From Lateolabrax maculatus (lineage: Eukaryota; Chordata; Actinopteri; Acropomatiformes; Lateolabracidae), in the NCBI GenBank assembly GCA_031216445.1, contig CM062210.1, positions 4,763,501-4,827,500 of the forward strand: a stretch of 64,000 nucleotides of DNA, written 5' to 3'. A model generated the notes under the pieces. It was not told the origin of the DNA. It saw only the letters and a program-made list of their open reading frames with translations, and searched no databases. Shown in pieces: positions 60,055 through 64,000 of this stretch (positions are counted from its first letter, which is position 1; every line of letters starts with the position of its first letter). Both the position numbers and the translations under genes were made by a program.

Positions 60055-60406
60055 CTTGCTCTCTTAAAAGGACAAAAATGACAATGATGCTCCAGGTTTT
60101 AATCCAATCAGTACAGTCTCCAAGTTTATGCAACATAATCACCTCTATTTCCTAAAAAAAACCCCAACTCTTTTCTTTTAGTTTCCCATAATTCAGTGAG
60201 ATAAATCATATTAAAATAACAGAAGTTTACCTGTAAATGGTTTGTGAAGCCGTGCAGAGAGATGCTGCTGTTCGTGTGCTGGTTGACTGTGGTCTGTGGT
60301 GTGAGGTGTGAGGGGCTCAGTGCAGGAAGAGCTAGTGGACCTCCACCACACACATGCAAACACACACACACATGCAAACACACAGCTAAGCCTTGCCCAG
60401 ATTATA
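60055..60406 (-). promoter_or_regulatory. otos 5' region: non-coding exon and TATA candidate
   Basis: Upstream of the start codon on the minus strand, TTTTTGTCCTTTTAAGAG is a weak acceptor just before the AGCAAG leader. A donor TTACAG|GTAAAC at 60231 would end a non-coding first exon. TATAAT at 60401-60406 may be the TATA box. A CACACATGCAAA motif repeats in the first exon. All of this is inferred from motifs. Confidence 0.45.
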
Positions 60407-61033
60407 CTGTATTGACACAGAGAAGTCCTTCATTGATATTTCCGAGTAAAAAAATGTGTCCATGCATGCTTTTTTCCCCCCTGTAGGTGCACATATTGCC
60501 CTCTCACTAATCATGTAACTTTGGACTTTGGAGAGAAAATGTTAGATTCCTCCTATCTTCTCATTGTTGCTCAGTAAGAATCAGTACAATGCTCAGAAGA
60601 TAATTGATAAGAGTGACCAAACATCTGTTTAATGAATACAGCTTGTATACACATAGAAATCACACCCCATGGTTTTTATTTTTGCCATCACCACGTATAT
60701 GTTTGTTTCATTGCAACATTTTTTAATGTAGAATATCAAAATACAATAAACTCACAATGAGTAACTTCATTGTGCAGAGGTGTTGATGTAGGTTTTACAA
60801 ATTCCACTTCCTCCATCTTTAAAGCACTGAACAGTTACTACTGAATTAAAATATAAAAAATATATTTTAAAAAGATACACAGCAGATTGATATAAGGTTT
60901 GTCAGGGAAATAATGTCCTCAAAGCAAATCATACTGAAGTTTACTGCAATAATTGCATTACAAGGTACAAAACAATTGCTTGAATTACAAAATTATGTGG
61001 CGTCTTTATAATCAAATTATAAAATTTGAATTC
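60407..61033. other. Spacer between otos promoter and apod 3' end
   Basis: AT-rich unique sequence. I see no exon and no recognisable repeat. Confidence 0.6.
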
Positions 61034-61039
61034 TTTATT
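61034..61039 (-). promoter_or_regulatory. Candidate poly(A) signal of apod
   Basis: AATAAA on the minus strand about 215 bp past the apod stop. Confidence 0.5.
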
Positions 61040-61254
61040 TTAAGTGTAAATTGTATAAAGCTAAATTATTGTAAATATATTTTTTCACATAATTGATCTT
61101 TAAAATGCATAAAGTTTAAGGCAGCAATAGTAAGATGCAGTTATAAGTGATTTAATAAGTTGGGGTCCAGTATGTTTAATATAATGATAATAAACTGCAC
61201 AATCCTTCTGGGTGCTGTGGCTGGTTACAATGCAGTTGACGTCTCCATGAATCC

Positions 61255-63705
61255 CTAGTTATCCTTGCAGCCCATCTGATCTGTGGCCTTCATCCTGAAC
61301 AGGTCGATCCCTTCGTTGATCAGCAACTCTTTGGCGTACTGCACGGTCTGTGTAGGCAGGAAGCGTGAGCGGCCGAGGATCCAGGCGTAGTCGATGTGGA
61401 ACACGCGTAAGATGTCTGTGCAAGAGTACACAACAGACAGGCTGGTGTAGTCGGTGGTCAGAATCCAGTAGGGGCTGTAGGGAGTAACTGGGAGAAAAAG
61501 ACACAGAGACATAAGAGACGGCAATGTTGAATGTTTAATGATAGTTACAATAATCCAAATTAAACAATTACAAGTAGAATCATGTCTGATTCCAGGGTTT
61601 TATGTGGGGAGAACATTTTTCATCTTTGAGTTTTGATTTAGTTTGAGTATAAACAATTGCTCAACTGTTCAGACGTGTGTACACCAGCTGAGGTTGTTTT
61701 CAAAACTAGCAGCAAGATTTTTACAGTGCTAGACACAAATTGGGATTAAAATATAAAGCGCTTCAAAATATTTTCTTTCAGATCTACACTTAAATAAATG
61801 CAAGAATCATCAGCATACAGATGAAACAGCACAAGGCTAAGAGTCTACAGCCATGCCAGCTAAATACTTATGTCAGCTGAGGCTGATGGAAATGTGATTA
61901 GTTTTGCAGGTATTTGGTCATAAACTAAAGCACTGGATACATTAAAACGTTGGCCTGAGGATGGCAGCCAAGTAAACAATAAGGAATCACCAAAGTTATT
62001 AGAATTTATCCTCCGGGGAACGTAAATGTGTGTACCAAATGTCATGTCAATCCATCCCATATTTGATACATTTCACTCAAAAACACAAATGTGAACGTCA
62101 TGGTGGTGCTAGAGGACAAGTCAGAGGATCACCAAAGTCACTAGGATTCATCTTCTGAGGGACCATGGATATCTGAACCAAATTTCATGGCAATCTGTCC
62201 AATAGCTGTTGAGATGTTGGACTGACCAATCAACAGACACTGCCATCTCTAGAGCCTAAAAGCGTAAAAATAAAAAAATAGAAGTCTGGAAGTCCTGTCT
62301 GAGAGGTCAGACTTGAACCTTGTCACCTTAAAAGCTGCGTCATTGACGTGATGCTCAAGTTGGTCGAAAAAGGACAAACATCTACTGATAACTAGGAGGA
62401 CCAGAATAAATGATCACATGTTTCCCAGACAGACAGGCTCATTGTCGTTGACATTACAAATGCACAGAGGCTGAAGCGTCATGCATCATTATTCACAAGG
62501 TATGTGATGAGTGAAAAGTCTGCTATGTGCAATGCACTTTTAGTGAGGAACGACATATCAACAGCAAAGATGACAAATAATAGGAACAAGATAAGGACGA
62601 GGAAGACCACTTACAATACGAGAAGCTGACTCCAAGTTGGGCAGGTTCTCTCAGGTCTCGAATCACCGCTGTCCCCTCTACAACCCTGACCTTGTCTTTA
62701 CTGAGAGAGAGAGAAAAAAATAATTTTAACTTATTAAACTAATATGAGGGATACGACAAATCAGCAGAAGAGAGGAACAAACAATATTAGTTAAACTGAC
62801 CATAATTTAAATGAACAAATAACACACTATCACAGCAATCAGAGACGGAATCAATTGTCTGTCATCTGAAATGAGGCTGTAAAGAGTTCACTATAGTGAA
62901 TCTGTGCTATTTATTGGTTAGTAGTTGACCCTTGACCCTTATTTTATTAATTAGTTATGAGGCCATAGTTTAAACCTCACAGATTACACAGAGCTGGTCA
63001 GCTCTGTTACTCTTCAGTAAAGAGCTCTCGTATTTGACACCTTCACAGTTCTAATAAAATGCATATGATTAATCCGTCATAAATCCTGAATGCAACTATG
63101 CACATTAAATAAGTGTTTATTTTCGAAAAGTCCTGGTTATTCTGAAAAATAAAATGTGCAATACATCCATATTTGAAGCTAATAACAAACTTTGAGAGGC
63201 TGATAAATGGAAGTAGTAGCCTGGGACTTAAAAGGTTATTTACAGTAGTAGCCATGTTCTTTATGCTAAGCTAAGCCAATTGGCTGCCAGTTGTAGCATC
63301 AGATTTGCTTTACAGACATGCGAGTGATATCAATCTTCTCACCTGACTCTCGGCAAGACAGCAAAGACGAATAAAAATCCCTCAATACTCACTAGAACTG
63401 AGAGTTCAGCACCTGAATGGTACCATCCTTCCTCACGGCGTAGTTGGCCTCGATGCACTTTCCTCTCTCGAAGGAGGCGGGGAGCTTCTCGATCTCATAC
63501 CACCGACCCAGATACTGTGAACACGGAGGGTGCATCAGTTCTGCGTGGTTCAGTGGAGCATCGTGTGTGAAGGAATGTTGATATGTGAGTTTACCTGTTC
63601 AAGGTTGAAGTTGGGCTGCACCTTGGGAACAGGACAGGGGCCCCAGTGGTAAGTCTGCGCTGCCACCAGAGGGAGCAGCAGGAGCAGGAGGCAGGCGGCA
63701 GACAT
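61255..63705 (-). CDS. apod: Apolipoprotein D (secreted lipocalin)
   Basis: Secreted lipocalin that carries small hydrophobic ligands (arachidonic acid, progesterone and others in mammals) and protects against lipid peroxidation. Four coding exons on the minus strand: 63705-63595, 63514-63393, 62700-62615, 61487-61255. All have GT-AG junctions, and the 552 nt give 183 aa. Signal peptide MSAACLLLLLLPLVAA. Lipocalin motif 1 is NFNLEQYLGRWYEIEKLP (the GxW), motif 2 TDYTSLSVVYSC, and motif 3 the WILGRSR arginine. Four cysteines (GPCP, GKCIEAN, YSCTD, MGCKDN) match the two ApoD disulfides. The C-terminus is ATDQMGCKDN. Teleosts have several apoD paralogs; which one this is cannot be told here. Intron 3 (61488-62614) carries a dispersed repeat. 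Confidence 0.97.
61870..62260 (+). repeat. Dispersed repeat with internal duplication in apod intron 3
   Basis: The block GGATCACCAAAGT.A.TAGGATTCATC ... CCAAATTTCATGGCAATC occurs twice (about 61980-62070 and 62125-62220), preceded by AGGCTGATGGAAATGTGATT and TTTGCAGGTATTTGGTCATA. It is a family I recall as common in teleost introns and UTRs. There is no coding content. Confidence 0.6.
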
Positions 63706-63768
63706 CGTTCCTTCAGGAGAGGAAGGACTTCAGAGGGGCACTCCAGTCAAAGTACTAGTACTACTGCA

Positions 63769-63935
63769 CAGTGGAGGAAGAAGTACTCAGATCTAAGTAG
63801 CAATACCACTGTGTAGAAATACTCTGCTACAAGAAAAAGTCCTGCATTTAAAATAAAGAACAAAAATATTAGAATCAAAATATACTTAAAGTAAAAGTAC
63901 TCATTATTTCAGAGTAATCTATACTGTTGCAGCTG
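63769..63935. mobile_element. MITE fragment upstream of apod
   Basis: CAGTGGAGGAAGAAGTACTC followed by CAATACCACTGTGTAGAAATAC and AAAGTAAAAGTACTCATTAT identifies the CAGTGGTGGAA family. The left end lies only about 65 bp upstream of the apod start codon, so it may be in or next to its promoter. Confidence 0.65.
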
Positions 63936-64000
63936 GTGAACATGGAACTAATTTGTATTTATTTATATCAAATAAAGTTTATTCATAGAGCACATTTAAA
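63936..64000. other. Window end with a LINE-tail-like sequence
   Basis: ATAAAGTTTATTCATAGAGC and CACATTTAAA resemble the common 'TTTATTTATATAGCACATTTAAA' repeat edge. It is cut by the window end. Confidence 0.4.

Overview
This is a teleost fish nuclear window, probably percomorph. It has vertebrate intron-exon genes with GT-AG junctions, dense CA/GT microsatellites, teleost-style MITEs and LINE tails, and an actinodin gene, a family restricted to finned vertebrates. There is no bacterial-style coding. The 'start-to-stop' open stretches outside the genes below look like noise.

Layout. (1) 1-16191, plus strand: the last two coding exons of a TMT-type (teleost multiple tissue) opsin; its 5' exons lie left of the window. 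(2) 16192-40380: about 24 kb with no gene I can support. It holds LINE, MITE and Tc1 debris, microsatellites and one GC-rich island with RFX-like X-boxes. (3) 40380-64000, minus strand: four complete genes in a head-to-tail row. They are an actinodin (650 aa, 6 coding exons), cops9 (57 aa, COP9 signalosome subunit 9), otos (88 aa, otospiralin) and apod (183 aa, apolipoprotein D lipocalin). I built the gene models by hand from splice sites; every exon phase closes and each total length is a multiple of three.

The genes are not one pathway. Opsin: non-visual light sensing. Actinodin: fin-fold actinotrichia matrix. Cops9: cullin deneddylation complex. Otos: secreted inner-ear protein. ApoD: secreted lipid carrier. 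The cops9-otos neighbourhood matches what I recall of human 2q37.

Main observations: (a) Actinodin and otospiralin, separated only by cops9, share an ungapped SDFW...YF...G...E..R...A block and the same 5' gene architecture (non-coding first exon, signal-peptide exon ending in phase 1, tiny phase 1-1 exon, domain exon starting in phase 1). This suggests an ancient local duplication. (b) Intron 2 of otos is about 88% a 3.3-kb minisatellite with roughly 90 CACTATAAA cores. In the transcript each unit reads as a polypyrimidine tract plus TAG, a decoy 3' splice site, and the array has an oppositely oriented arm beside the true acceptor. (c) A LINE reduced to ORF1 plus RNase H/3' UTR ends about 190 bp from the cops9 start codon and carries a YY1-like box.
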